60,848 bases of DNA from Bacteroidota bacterium. GTDB taxonomy: Bacteria > Bacteroidota > Bacteroidia > Chitinophagales > UBA10324. A program made the translations under genes and the position numbers. Of the stretch, positions 32,074 to 42,906 are shown piece after piece. The notes beneath the pieces were generated by a model. That model was not told the origin of the DNA. It did not search any database and worked only from the letters and a program-made list of their open reading frames with translations. The number at the start of each line of letters is the position of its first letter. Position 1 is the stretch's first letter. The stretch spans positions 84,660 to 145,507 of the forward strand of contig JAFDYS010000037.1 of NCBI GenBank assembly GCA_018267315.1, in the 5' to 3' direction.

Positions 32074-32443
32074 CTGCGGCTTCTGATTTCTGTTGGTAGT
32101 CGGGAATACGACTGAAAGTGAGGCGCCAAATTAGAAAATCATGAGCAAGACGACTGTTACAGGAAAGTCAAAGTCGGTAATTCAAATAATATGTTGAAAA
32201 ATAAAATTCACGACCGGGCTTCATTTCTGAAAAAAGTTGCTCGGTTTTTGTTAGCCAGAATGCGGTATATAATAATGATGTCCGTCAGTAATCCTCCCTG
32301 CAAGTTGGCGGGCATCAGGTGATTCATTTCCGAATTACGTTTCAGTTACCGGATGCTATTCGTGTGCATGATCCTGCACCTGCCGGCCATTTTTTGTTTT
32401 TTTTTTCAGTTCACCAAATTCATAACCATCAAATGCATCAATC
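32074..32443 (+). other. Upstream region of the seven-repeat T9SS gene with a 10-T homopolymer
   Basis: 370 bp between divergent gldA and the T9SS gene. The recognisable feature is T6-G-T10 at 32390-32406, 37 bp before the ATG at 32444. A GCCGGC precedes it but forms no convincing terminator stem, and the tract faces no upstream plus-strand gene. No reading frame with coding character was seen. Homopolymer tracts of this length can slip and alter promoter spacing; that is only a possibility here. Confidence 0.4.
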
Positions 32444-34078
32444 ATGAAAAAGTCTTACCTGATTTATTCAACCATTATCATTGTTTTCAGTTTTCACCTC
32501 TCAGCATTTGCCCAGGCGCCGGCTGTTGAATGGCAAACGACCATTGGCGGAAATAAAATTGATTTAATGTACGCGGTTCAAATCACGTCAAACGGAGGGT
32601 GCGTCATCGGCGGAAGTTCCAACTCCGGCCTCACCGGGGAGAAATCACAGGGCAGCAAAGGCGGATTTGATTACTGGATAGCGAAACTTGATAAAAGCGG
32701 CTCCATACTGTGGGACAAAACCTATGGCGGTGATGATGTGGACTATCTCATATCCATCACATCCACTTCCGATGGCGGTTTTCTGCTAGCCGGAGTTTCT
32801 GAATCCGGAATTTCAGGAGACAAGTCGCAGGGTAAATTCGGCAACTACGACTACTGGATCGTGAAAATAGATGGCAGCGGAAATTTTCAGTGGGATAAAA
32901 CACTGGGAGGCAATAAAGGAGACTTTCTCAATTGTGTCCTTCAAACCAAGGACGGAGGTTATCTACTGGCCGGTCATTCAGAGTCAGGTATTTCCGGAAG
33001 TAAAACAGAAAGCAGCAGAGGTTTTTTTGATTACTGGATTGTAAAAACAGATGCCTCCGGTAATAAGTTGTGGGACAAAACCTATGGCTCCACTACCAGT
33101 GATTATCTCTATTCCGTGCTCCAAACCAGTGACGGAAAATATTATCTCAACGGCACTTCCGGTTCAAAAGCCGGCGCAGATAAAACGGAAGACAGCAAAG
33201 GCGGAATGGATTACTGGTTCTTAAAACTCAATGAAGATGGAAGCAAGGTGTGGGATAAAACCATCGGAGGCAGTGGAACAGATTTCGCCTATGCCATCAA
33301 AAAGGTCAGCAGCGGCGGATTCATGCTGGGTGGATACTCTGACAGTAATATTTCAGGAGATAAAACAGCTGATTGCAATGGCTTATATGATTACTGGCTG
33401 GTGAAGGTGGATCAAAATGGTAATGTGCAATGGGACAAAACCATCGGCGGTGATGATGAAGACGAGTTGTATTCGCTGGATCAAACCAGCGATGGCGGAT
33501 TCATTCTCGGCGGTTATTCCGAGTCAGGAATTTCTGCCGACAAAACGGAAGCCTGCCGCGGCGATTATGATTACTGGGTTGTGAAAACCGATGGCAGCGG
33601 CAATGTGGTATGGGATAAAACGCTGGGTGGAAGTGGTGCCGATGAGCTCCTTTCAGTGCGCAAGACCAGCGATGGAAAATATGTAGCAGCCGGATACTCC
33701 TATTCCAATGCATCCGGAGATAAAACTGAAAACAACACTGGCGGCTGCGACTATTGGATAGTGAAACTGGGTGGACCGGAACCACCGAAGGCGGGTAATG
33801 ATATGGATGCCGCAGAAACAGGAGAAGCATTTTCCATCTACCCTAATCCGGCCGCGGGCCAATTCAGAATCAATTTCAATCAACCGGTTAGCGATGATGC
33901 TATCGTTAGCATCTATGATCAAAATGGAAAGGAAGTCTACGCCGAAAAACCGGATGACCAATCCATCAAAAACGGTCAAATGATTTTACCGGGTAATAAG
34001 TTTTCCAGCGGGTATTATGTGGTGAAGATCATTGACGGTGAGAAATCCTACAGTCAGGCAATTGTGATCGAGCGCTAG
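32444..34078 (+). CDS. T9SS-sorted protein with seven ~63-residue propeller-like repeats
   Basis: 544 residues. Signal peptide ending SAFAQA, then seven repeats, each containing TSDGG-F/Y-LLAGYS-type, SGISGDK-type, DYW-I/V-K-D-GSG and WDKT-GG elements. Seven such units suggest a seven-bladed beta-propeller. The last ~75 residues are a T9SS type A sorting domain (start YPNPAAGQ, end SQAIVIER). No enzyme motif. The repeat units are similar in design to those of the proteins at 49151-50605 and 22773-25460, so this is a family of surface propellers. Role inferred as binding or adhesion. It converges on selD with 3 bp between stops. Confidence 0.85.
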   Translation: MKKSYLIYSTIIIVFSFHLSAFAQAPAVEWQTTIGGNKIDLMYAVQITSNGGCVIGGSSNSGLTGEKSQGSKGGFDYWIAKLDKSGSILWDKTYGGDDVDYLISITSTSDGGFLLAGVSESGISGDKSQGKFGNYDYWIVKIDGSGNFQWDKTLGGNKGDFLNCVLQTKDGGYLLAGHSESGISGSKTESSRGFFDYWIVKTDASGNKLWDKTYGSTTSDYLYSVLQTSDGKYYLNGTSGSKAGADKTEDSKGGMDYWFLKLNEDGSKVWDKTIGGSGTDFAYAIKKVSSGGFMLGGYSDSNISGDKTADCNGLYDYWLVKVDQNGNVQWDKTIGGDDEDELYSLDQTSDGGFILGGYSESGISADKTEACRGDYDYWVVKTDGSGNVVWDKTLGGSGADELLSVRKTSDGKYVAAGYSYSNASGDKTENNTGGCDYWIVKLGGPEPPKAGNDMDAAETGEAFSIYPNPAAGQFRINFNQPVSDDAIVSIYDQNGKEVYAEKPDDQSIKNGQMILPGNKFSSGYYVVKIIDGEKSYSQAIVIER

Positions 34079-34081
34079 CGG

Positions 34082-35134
34082 CTATCGGATGCTGATGATT
34101 TTATGATCTGCGTTGCTTGCTGTGAATTTTCCGATCGGTGTTACAGGCGAATCACCTGTTAATTTTTGAAGTTGATCCGTAAAATCAGCGGCGTTTTCCG
34201 GAGCCACCGCTACCATGAGGCCGCCATTGGTTTGAGGATCACACAAAGTAATGAGTGATTCACCATGGATGCCGTTCACCCTGGGTTCAAAACTTTTCCA
34301 GTTGCGAAACGTGTTGTCGGGCGCCACAAATTTCTTCGCAAGTTCAGCGGCGCCATCAATAAGGGGAATGGTGTCGTAGCTGATCTCTGCATGCAGTGCG
34401 CTGCCCTCGCACATCTCAAGCAAATGACCGAGCAGTCCGAAGCCGGTTACGTCCGTCATGGCATGTACGTATTCGAGTTGAGCCAATGCTTCACCTGCTT
34501 TGTTCAGCGTGCACATCACCCGGAGTGCCGGCGCCAGTTCATCTTCCGTAATGCTCTTTCTCTTGAGCGCCGTAGTGATAATGCCTGTGCCGATGGGTTT
34601 GGTGAGAAAAAGAAGATCACCTTCCTGCGCTGTGTTGTTACGCCGCAGATTTTTTTTAGAAACGAATCCGTTTACGGCTAATCCAAAGATGGGTTCCGGC
34701 GAGTCAATGGAGTGTCCGCCTGCTAACGGGATTCCGGCTTCTTCGCAAACTGATTTTCCTCCCCGGAGAATTTGTTGTGCCACCTCCACGGGGATTTTCT
34801 CCACCGGAAAACCGAGTACTGCCAGCGCCAGGATTGGTGTTCCTCCCATAGCATATACATCGCTGAGCGCATTGCATGCCGCAATTTTTCCGAAAGTGAA
34901 GGGATCATCTACGATGGGCATAAAGAAGTCCGTGGTGCTGATGAGGCAGCTTCCGTCATTCAGCTCATAAACGGCAGCATCATCGCCGCTTTCATTCCCC
35001 ACCAGCAAATGGGGAAATCGCGTAACGGTTTTAGAGTCTTTGAGAATTTCCTCCAGTACGGCCGGTGCGATCTTGCAGCCGCACCCTGCGCCATGAGAGT
35101 ACTGGGTAAGTTTAATGGGTTCGGTATTGCTCAC
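34082..35134 (-). CDS. selD: Selenide, water dikinase (selenophosphate synthetase)
   Basis: 350 residues with a GTG start at 35134. It makes selenophosphate, the Se donor, from selenide and ATP. The N-terminal catalytic segment SHGAGCGCK supplies Cys18, Cys20 and Lys21 (Cys form, not selenocysteine); the AIRS-type ATP-binding domains follow with DDAAVY, STTDFFMPIV, AGGHSIDSPEP and TDVTGFGLLGH. The start overlaps the selU stop by four bases (GTGA), so the two are coupled and the only Se use visible here is tRNA selenation. Confidence 0.95.
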   Translation of the reverse strand: MSNTEPIKLTQYSHGAGCGCKIAPAVLEEILKDSKTVTRFPHLLVGNESGDDAAVYELNDGSCLISTTDFFMPIVDDPFTFGKIAACNALSDVYAMGGTPILALAVLGFPVEKIPVEVAQQILRGGKSVCEEAGIPLAGGHSIDSPEPIFGLAVNGFVSKKNLRRNNTAQEGDLLFLTKPIGTGIITTALKRKSITEDELAPALRVMCTLNKAGEALAQLEYVHAMTDVTGFGLLGHLLEMCEGSALHAEISYDTIPLIDGAAELAKKFVAPDNTFRNWKSFEPRVNGIHGESLITLCDPQTNGGLMVAVAPENAADFTDQLQKLTGDSPVTPIGKFTASNADHKIISIR

Positions 35135-36177
35135 GGTAAAATGGCTGATGTGACAAGTGTTCTTAATTCAGCGATGCAGTGCGCGGCATTGACTGTCGCC
35201 TCCACGGTATTGCTGCTAATTGGTTTAACTGAGTTTTTATTCCGTTGTGATGTGGCCTTTGCGTAAACTTTATCGTAGTACTTAAGCAGGATGGCGAATG
35301 CTTCGCGAAAATTTGCTTCATCGAATAAACGGAGCGCATGTTGTGCTTCAAGTCCGCCCAGCCGTTTATGAATCCGCTGCGTAGCGCCCTTCAGTTTCTC
35401 CACAGGATATTTTCCGTATTCCGCGGTGATGTAATCCAACCTCACTTCGAAAGGTATCTCAAGATAACAGACCGGTGCCCGGCGCATCTGCAACCACAAT
35501 GCATTAGGAATATTCACCCAGCCGATACGCTGACTTTCATCTTCGAGCCACACGGGTCTTGCTGAATCCAGTTGGCGGAACTGATCGTAGAGATTGTTTT
35601 CAAATTGCTCCTGCGATGGCGGCTGAGATTCACCCAGGTCGCCAAAAGCTGACCCCTTGTGATGTGCCAGCGCTTCCAAATCCACGGTTTGCTCACCGGC
35701 ATGATGTAATTGCTGCAGCACTTTTGTTTTGGCACTGCCGGTCATTCCACCAAGTATCAAAATATTTTTCTCTGATGAAAAACTTTCAAGCACGGCGCGC
35801 CGAAAACTTTTATATCCGCCGATGAGCGTTGAGACGCGAAATCCAAACAGATCGAGCATCCACGCCACCACGCCGCTGCGCATGCCACCGCGCCAACAGT
35901 AAATGAAAAGGTTCCGGTCGTTGGTGTGCCTTTTTAATTCTTCGATGATGCGCTGCATGTTCTCTCCGTAATACTCCAATCCTTTCATCATGGCGGTTTC
36001 CCGTCCCTGTTGTTTGTAAAGCGTTCCGATTACGGCCCGTTCTTCATTTGAAAACAGCGGCAGACTCATGGCGCCTGGCATGTGGGCATGCCCGAACTCA
36101 GCCGGTGACCGCACATCAATCACCGGGTGCGTGGCAGATTGCTGCAGAAAATCTTCTACACTGAGTTTGGTTACCAT
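35131..36177 (-). CDS. selU: tRNA 2-selenouridine synthase
   Basis: 348 residues. N-terminal rhodanese domain with VIDVRSPAEFGHAHMPGA and the catalytic Cys in FIYCWRGGMRSG (~residue 94), then a P-loop domain with GGMTGSAKT (~144-152; the final Gly of the loop is Ala). The family (MnmH/YbbB) replaces sulfur by selenium at U34 of certain tRNAs through a geranylated intermediate, using selenophosphate from SelD. It precedes selD on the same strand with a 4-base overlap. Confidence 0.93.
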   Translation of the reverse strand: MVTKLSVEDFLQQSATHPVIDVRSPAEFGHAHMPGAMSLPLFSNEERAVIGTLYKQQGRETAMMKGLEYYGENMQRIIEELKRHTNDRNLFIYCWRGGMRSGVVAWMLDLFGFRVSTLIGGYKSFRRAVLESFSSEKNILILGGMTGSAKTKVLQQLHHAGEQTVDLEALAHHKGSAFGDLGESQPPSQEQFENNLYDQFRQLDSARPVWLEDESQRIGWVNIPNALWLQMRRAPVCYLEIPFEVRLDYITAEYGKYPVEKLKGATQRIHKRLGGLEAQHALRLFDEANFREAFAILLKYYDKVYAKATSQRNKNSVKPISSNTVEATVNAAHCIAELRTLVTSAILP

Positions 36178-36249
36178 TATCCGGGATCAGAAATTATGAT
36201 TGGGCAGTTGAATTGCTTCAGCGGTTACCTGACGTTTCGCGGAGCCGGG

Positions 36250-36891
36250 TCACCTCCAGTGGCTGCGTCGTTTTTTATCAGGAAGTTTTTTAACCATCTG
36301 CAAATATTTGTTACGGGGTTGAATAAGTTGCTCGCGTGTCACTTCACCCAGAAGCAGGTGTAATTTGCTTTCTATCTCTTCGGGGATGCTCACCTGGTAT
36401 TCACGAAAGGCCTTGCTGGCAATTTGCGCACAGGCGACTGCATCGGATTCGGCACGGTGATGATCAAGCTCGATCCCGAAAAATTTCGTCATCGTGCTCA
36501 GCCCAAACCGTTCCAGTTCATTCTTCCACACTTTCTTTGACAACTTGATGCTGCAGGTGAACGACATGGGTTGAAAGGGGATGCGGTAATAAAGCAAAAG
36601 ACTTCTGAGCACCTGCATGTCGAAGGCCGCATTGTGTGCAATGAGCAATTCGTCACTGAAATATTCCTGCAACTCATGCCATAGTTCTTTAAACGTTCGT
36701 TCCTGAAGCACATCGGCTTCGCTGATGCCATGCAGCCGCGTGTTAAAGGCGGCGAATTCCATTTTAGGAGGGCGAATCAGCCACGAACGCGATTCCACCA
36801 CCTTGTAATTGCGCACCACGGCAATGCCAAGTTCGCAAGCGCTGATGGGTTGATCGTTAGCCGTCTCAAAGTCTAATGCAAGAAAATCCAT
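36250..36891 (-). CDS. DnaQ-type 3'-5' exonuclease (DEDDh family)
   Basis: 213 residues. The exonuclease motifs are all present: ALDFETAN (Exo I), HNAAFDMQVL (Exo II) and HRAESDAVACA (Exo III with His). These match the epsilon-like proofreading exonucleases (PolIII epsilon-family or RNase T-like). The ~35-residue C-terminal tail is basic (KYLQMVKKLPDKKRRSHWR) and may contact nucleic acid. It is transcribed away from selU. The exact partner (polymerase or independent nuclease) is not determinable. Confidence 0.88.
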   Translation of the reverse strand: MDFLALDFETANDQPISACELGIAVVRNYKVVESRSWLIRPPKMEFAAFNTRLHGISEADVLQERTFKELWHELQEYFSDELLIAHNAAFDMQVLRSLLLYYRIPFQPMSFTCSIKLSKKVWKNELERFGLSTMTKFFGIELDHHRAESDAVACAQIASKAFREYQVSIPEEIESKLHLLLGEVTREQLIQPRNKYLQMVKKLPDKKRRSHWR

Positions 36892-36974
36892 TCCCGGCTT
36901 TGTATAATGCGATAAATGATGGTGGGTCGTATTCTGATCAACGAAATTAAGAAAGCGCTGCCAAAAACTGTTGG

Positions 36975-37742
36975 TTACTGCTTTTTCACCAGCTTCAGCG
37001 TGCCGGTGATTTTATCACCCTGGTAGAAATTGAGGAAGTAGATTCCTTTCTGTAAGGAAGAGGTATTGAAGTTGATCAGTTTTTCGGAATTGAATTCCTT
37101 AGTGAGCAGACTCTTGCCGGTAAGGTCACACACAGAAACGCGGGTGGCCGCAGAGGCGGGGTTCAGCCGCACATTCAGTGATGTGGTGAACGGATTGGGA
37201 AATACCGTGCCCAGAGAATTTTTAATCACGGTTCCGGTTTCGCTGCTTTCGGCGATCGCTTCTTCAATGGAAGCTTTAACAGCAGCATCGCGGGCAGGTG
37301 CGTAGGACTGATACGTGCCATAAACACGGTGGCTATTGTTGCCCAGCACGATGATGGCCGGCAAAGAGGTGATCCGGAAATAATCAATTATCGCCCGGCT
37401 GTTTTCAAACTGGAGGTAATTGGAAGCGGCGGAAACAAATGTGGCCGGCATCTCATCGCATCCGGAAGCGGCATCAGCCGGGAAGGTGTATGAATACACC
37501 TTATCAGCATAAGCGGATTTGTACGTTGAAGCAAGACTCTCCAGGTTTCTCAGCGAGTTCAGGGTAGCCGTCGCCTTTGGATCAATGATCTGAAGCATGA
37601 TGATTCGTCCCTGATCGAGTTCAGCGTACAATGAATGCTGAACGCCGTTGCAGTCAAACAGCGTAACATCGGGCGCCGTGTTTTGGGCACGTAGGAAGGC
37701 AAATGGTAAAAAGAGAAATAAGGAGAGGAGAAGTTTTCTCAT
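36975..37742 (-). CDS. T9SS-sorted thioredoxin-like protein without CxxC
   Basis: 255 residues. Signal peptide (MRKLLLSLFLFLPFAFLRAQ), then a thioredoxin/AhpC-like fold (residues ~25-165), judged from the APDVTLFDCNG start, the IIMLQIIDP strand and the SLPAIIVLG cis-Pro-like element. The usual CxxC redox pair is absent: the position reads DPKATATLN. A C-terminal T9SS type A sorting domain (start FPNPFTTS, end TGTLKLVKKQ) sends it to the surface. Without the cysteines a redox role is unlikely; binding or structural role is inferred. Confidence 0.75.
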   Translation of the reverse strand: MRKLLLSLFLFLPFAFLRAQNTAPDVTLFDCNGVQHSLYAELDQGRIIMLQIIDPKATATLNSLRNLESLASTYKSAYADKVYSYTFPADAASGCDEMPATFVSAASNYLQFENSRAIIDYFRITSLPAIIVLGNNSHRVYGTYQSYAPARDAAVKASIEEAIAESSETGTVIKNSLGTVFPNPFTTSLNVRLNPASAATRVSVCDLTGKSLLTKEFNSEKLINFNTSSLQKGIYFLNFYQGDKITGTLKLVKKQ

Positions 37743-37804
37743 TCAATAAGTTTACCTCTGCTAAGATAATTATCTGAAAATTTAAATCCGGATTTTTTTC
37801 AACG

Positions 37805-39961
<2,157 letters not shown>

Positions 39962-40019
39962 CTAAGTATGAAACGGTGGTGATGGCGGCTGGCAACCTTC
40001 GGATGCGTGATTCCTTCAA

Positions 40020-40048
40020 TTGCATCATCCTGCTTGTAGTTATCTTTA
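40020..40048 (+). promoter_or_regulatory. Promoter of the GH3-family gene
   Basis: TTG (40020-40022), an 18-bp spacer and TATCTTTA (40041-40048), one mismatch from TAnnTTTG. The likely start codon (GTG, 40068) follows 20 bp later. Confidence 0.45.
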
Positions 40049-40067
40049 AACGCGAAAGTTTTTGAAC

Positions 40068-41600
40068 GTGTCATTACTCGGACCACTCATCAAGCGAACG
40101 ATTGAACTTACTCCGCGTTTGGTATTGCTGCCGCCGCCCCCGCCGCAAAAACAACAACAGCGAATGCTGCGGCGCCTGTTGCGAAAAGCAGCCTACACAC
40201 GATTCGGACTGCAATACAAGTTTTCAGATATCTTGAGGGAAGATGACATCATCCGCGCATTCCGCGAGCGGGTACCGGTGTTTGATTACAATGCTATTTA
40301 CAATGAATGGTGGCACCGCACCCTGGAGGGTGAAGAGAATGTGTGCTGGCCGGGTAAGACCAAATTCTTTGCGCTGAGTTCCGGCACCTCTGAATCGGCC
40401 AGCAAACGCATTCCGCTCACATCGGATATGATCAATGCCATCAAGCGCGGCTCGATCAAGCAAATCATCTCATCGCGCAATTACGATCTGCCGGCCTGGG
40501 TGTACGAGAAGAAAATTCTGATGATCGGCGGAAGCACCTCTTTGAGCAGGCGCGGTGATTACTTTGAAGGCGACTTGAGCGGTGTGAGTGCGAAGAAGAT
40601 TCCTTTCTGGTTTCATGTGTTCTATAAGCCCGGCCGCAAGATTGCCAAAGAAAAAAACTGGGAGAAGAAACTGAATGAGATTGCAAAGAAAGCCACCGAC
40701 TGGGATGTATCGATCATTGTAGGTGTGCCGGCCTGGATTCAGATCATGCTGGAGAAAGTGATTGAGCACTATGATGTGGAGAACATCCATGATGTTTGGC
40801 CAAATCTCTCCGTGTATGTCCACAGCGGCGTTTCGTATGAACCCTATCACGAAGGATTCAGGAAACTGCTGGGCAAACCCATCCTCACTCTTAATTCATA
40901 TCTGGCCAGCGAAGGATACATCGCATTTGAAAACCGCCCCGATGCCAAGGGCATGCGCATGATGCTTACGAATGGTATCTATTATGAGTTCATACCCTTC
41001 GATGACAAACACTTTAATGATAACGGCGAGTTGCTTCCCGGCGCGCAGGCGTTGCATATCGGTGAAGTGGAAGAAGGAAAGCCCTATGCCTTGTTGCTCA
41101 CCACGTGCGCCGGGGCGTGGCGTTACCTGATTGGCGACGTGATTCAATTCGCCGATAAGGAACGCAGCGAGATTAACATCGTGGGACGAACGAAGCATTA
41201 CCTGAGTTTGACCGGTGAGCATCTTTCCGTTGACAATATGGATCATGCCGTGCAGCGCGCGAGCAAGGAGATGCAGGTGGATGTGAGGGAATACACCGTG
41301 GCAGGAATCAGGCACGACAACCTTTTCGCGCATCACTGGTGGATCGGCTGCGATGATCCGGTGAATGCTGAAGAGTTTAAGATCCGGCTTGATAAATGCT
41401 TGTGTGAACTGAACGATGATTATGCCACCGAGCGCAGCGCCGCGTTGAAGGATGTGCTGGTTGAAATACTTCCCACGGATGTTTTTATGAACTGGATGAG
41501 GCAGAGGGGAAAACTGGGCGGACAGCATAAGTTTCCCCGCGTGCTGAAAGGAAAACAGCTGGAGGAATGGGAACAGTTTCTTTTGACAACTCAAAAATAA
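40068..41600 (+). CDS. GH3-family acyl-adenylating enzyme
   Basis: 510 residues from the GTG at 40068 (TTG at 40062 is two codons upstream). The family is known from plants as acyl-amido synthetases that adenylate carboxylic acids; bacterial members are widespread but their substrates are unknown. Visible motifs include SSGTSESASKRIPLT (ATP-binding), LNSYLASEGYIAFE (YxASEG), a central GDVIQFADKER and the hinge region VGRTKHYLSLTGEHLS. No adjacent amino-acid gene suggests the acceptor. Followed after 5 bp by a zinc-ribbon protein in the same transcription unit. Confidence 0.88.
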   Translation: MSLLGPLIKRTIELTPRLVLLPPPPPQKQQQRMLRRLLRKAAYTRFGLQYKFSDILREDDIIRAFRERVPVFDYNAIYNEWWHRTLEGEENVCWPGKTKFFALSSGTSESASKRIPLTSDMINAIKRGSIKQIISSRNYDLPAWVYEKKILMIGGSTSLSRRGDYFEGDLSGVSAKKIPFWFHVFYKPGRKIAKEKNWEKKLNEIAKKATDWDVSIIVGVPAWIQIMLEKVIEHYDVENIHDVWPNLSVYVHSGVSYEPYHEGFRKLLGKPILTLNSYLASEGYIAFENRPDAKGMRMMLTNGIYYEFIPFDDKHFNDNGELLPGAQALHIGEVEEGKPYALLLTTCAGAWRYLIGDVIQFADKERSEINIVGRTKHYLSLTGEHLSVDNMDHAVQRASKEMQVDVREYTVAGIRHDNLFAHHWWIGCDDPVNAEEFKIRLDKCLCELNDDYATERSAALKDVLVEILPTDVFMNWMRQRGKLGGQHKFPRVLKGKQLEEWEQFLLTTQK

Positions 41601-41605
41601 TTTTC

Positions 41606-41977
41606 ATGAAGGAGAAAGATAGAGGTCAGCATGCTGAATACATGATGATCTATGTCTGTAGCACATGCGGATTGGATTCCGCATTTACAGAAACCGAGAA
41701 ACCCGTGTGCCGCTATTGCGATGAGCCGACTGAAATGAAATTGATTTCGAAGGAAAAAATCACTCCCGAGTTAATTGAGAAACGGCTTAAGGCCTCAACC
41801 GAGCGCATGCTATCCAATTTGCAGTCTGCCTTTGAAAGCATGACGGAAGAAGACAAAGCGGCATTCGGCGACCAGGATGCGGAAAAGGAAATGCTCCTGT
41901 TGCTGGCGAAAGCCAAGGAGCTCAAGGAAAAAATTGCCCAGCTGAAACTGGAAGATCCTGATCAAAAACAGGAGTGA
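41606..41977 (+). CDS. Small zinc-ribbon protein
   Basis: 123 residues from ATG 41606. An N-terminal zinc ribbon with CSTC and CRYC (residues ~19-41) is followed by a long charged helix-rich segment (~45-120), probably a coiled coil. It is transcribed directly after the GH3-family gene (5-bp gap). No function can be named; the ribbon-plus-coil design fits an adaptor or nucleic-acid-associated protein. Confidence 0.65.
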   Translation: MKEKDRGQHAEYMMIYVCSTCGLDSAFTETEKPVCRYCDEPTEMKLISKEKITPELIEKRLKASTERMLSNLQSAFESMTEEDKAAFGDQDAEKEMLLLLAKAKELKEKIAQLKLEDPDQKQE

Positions 41978-42045
41978 ATAATAGGTGAGCTTGCCGGATT
42001 GGACTCATCAAAAAAATCTGCATCAGCCCGGTGGAATGACAGCGA

Positions 42046-42885
42046 TCAACTCTGAGTTGCCTTTTTCAACCGCAGCGCTTTGAGTTTCTGCATCGGATGA
42101 TTTCTGATGATGAACGCCATCAGGGAGGGAAATAACCGGTTAAGTAAAATGGTAAATCTTTCAACGCCTCCCACAATCACCTCATTTTTGTTTTTGAGAA
42201 CCCCCTTCAAAATTCTTAGGGCACATACTTCGGGTGACAACCCTGTTTTCAGTGACTCCTGCATTTTACCATAGGAACTACCGTCGCCCTTGAGGCCATG
42301 AAGGGAGATGCCGGTTTTCACCAAACCCGGAATCACCATGATTACCCGGATTCCGTCCTTATCATGTTCGGCTCGCAGCGATTCAAAGAATCCGTGCAAT
42401 GCATGTTTTGAGGCCGCATACGCACTGAGTTTGGGAAAGCCGTATTTGCCCGATATGCTGCTGGTCACTACGAAATGCCCGGTACCCTGCGCAATCATAT
42501 GAGGCAATAGAGTTCGTGCAATCACAGCCGCTCCGAGGAAATTAGTGTTCATGGATTTAACGATCATCGGTGTTTGGGTATTCACGATCAGATCCCGCAC
42601 CGCTATGCCTGCATTCAGAAATACGTAATCAATGTTGCCATGTAATCTCCATGCTGCTTCAGCGATGGCAGGTAGTGCATCCGTTTCTTCTACATCACAC
42701 TTCAGGATTTTTACGTTGTCGGGGTTGAAGCATTGAGATTTGACTGTTCGCAGATTTTCTTCATGGCGGGCGGAGATGATGCAAATTGCTCCCTGCCGGT
42801 TGAGTTCTTTTGCGAGACTTTCGCCTATGCCGCTGGATGCTCCCACGATCCAACAAACTTTTTCTTTGAAGCTTCTCTTACTCAT
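42046..42885 (-). CDS. Short-chain dehydrogenase/reductase
   Basis: 279 residues. Classic SDR fold: the NAD(P)-binding GASSGIGESLA (~residues 15-25), DVEE at the second strand, NAGIAV, a catalytic triad with Ser (SSISG), YAASKHAL (Tyr-x-x-x-Lys), and a C-terminal hydrophobic patch rich in Leu/Phe near residues 235-265. It lies 21 bp downstream of the acyl-CoA synthetase on the same strand, suggesting joint action in lipid or fatty-acid-derived metabolism. Substrate unknown. Confidence 0.9.
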   Translation of the reverse strand: MSKRSFKEKVCWIVGASSGIGESLAKELNRQGAICIISARHEENLRTVKSQCFNPDNVKILKCDVEETDALPAIAEAAWRLHGNIDYVFLNAGIAVRDLIVNTQTPMIVKSMNTNFLGAAVIARTLLPHMIAQGTGHFVVTSSISGKYGFPKLSAYAASKHALHGFFESLRAEHDKDGIRVIMVIPGLVKTGISLHGLKGDGSSYGKMQESLKTGLSPEVCALRILKGVLKNKNEVIVGGVERFTILLNRLFPSLMAFIIRNHPMQKLKALRLKKATQS

Positions 42886-42906
42886 GAGTTCCTGATGTGT
42901 TTATAC

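Noticed and set aside
34082..35134. Selenocysteine in SelD
   Set aside because: The catalytic position is TGC (Cys), not TGA.
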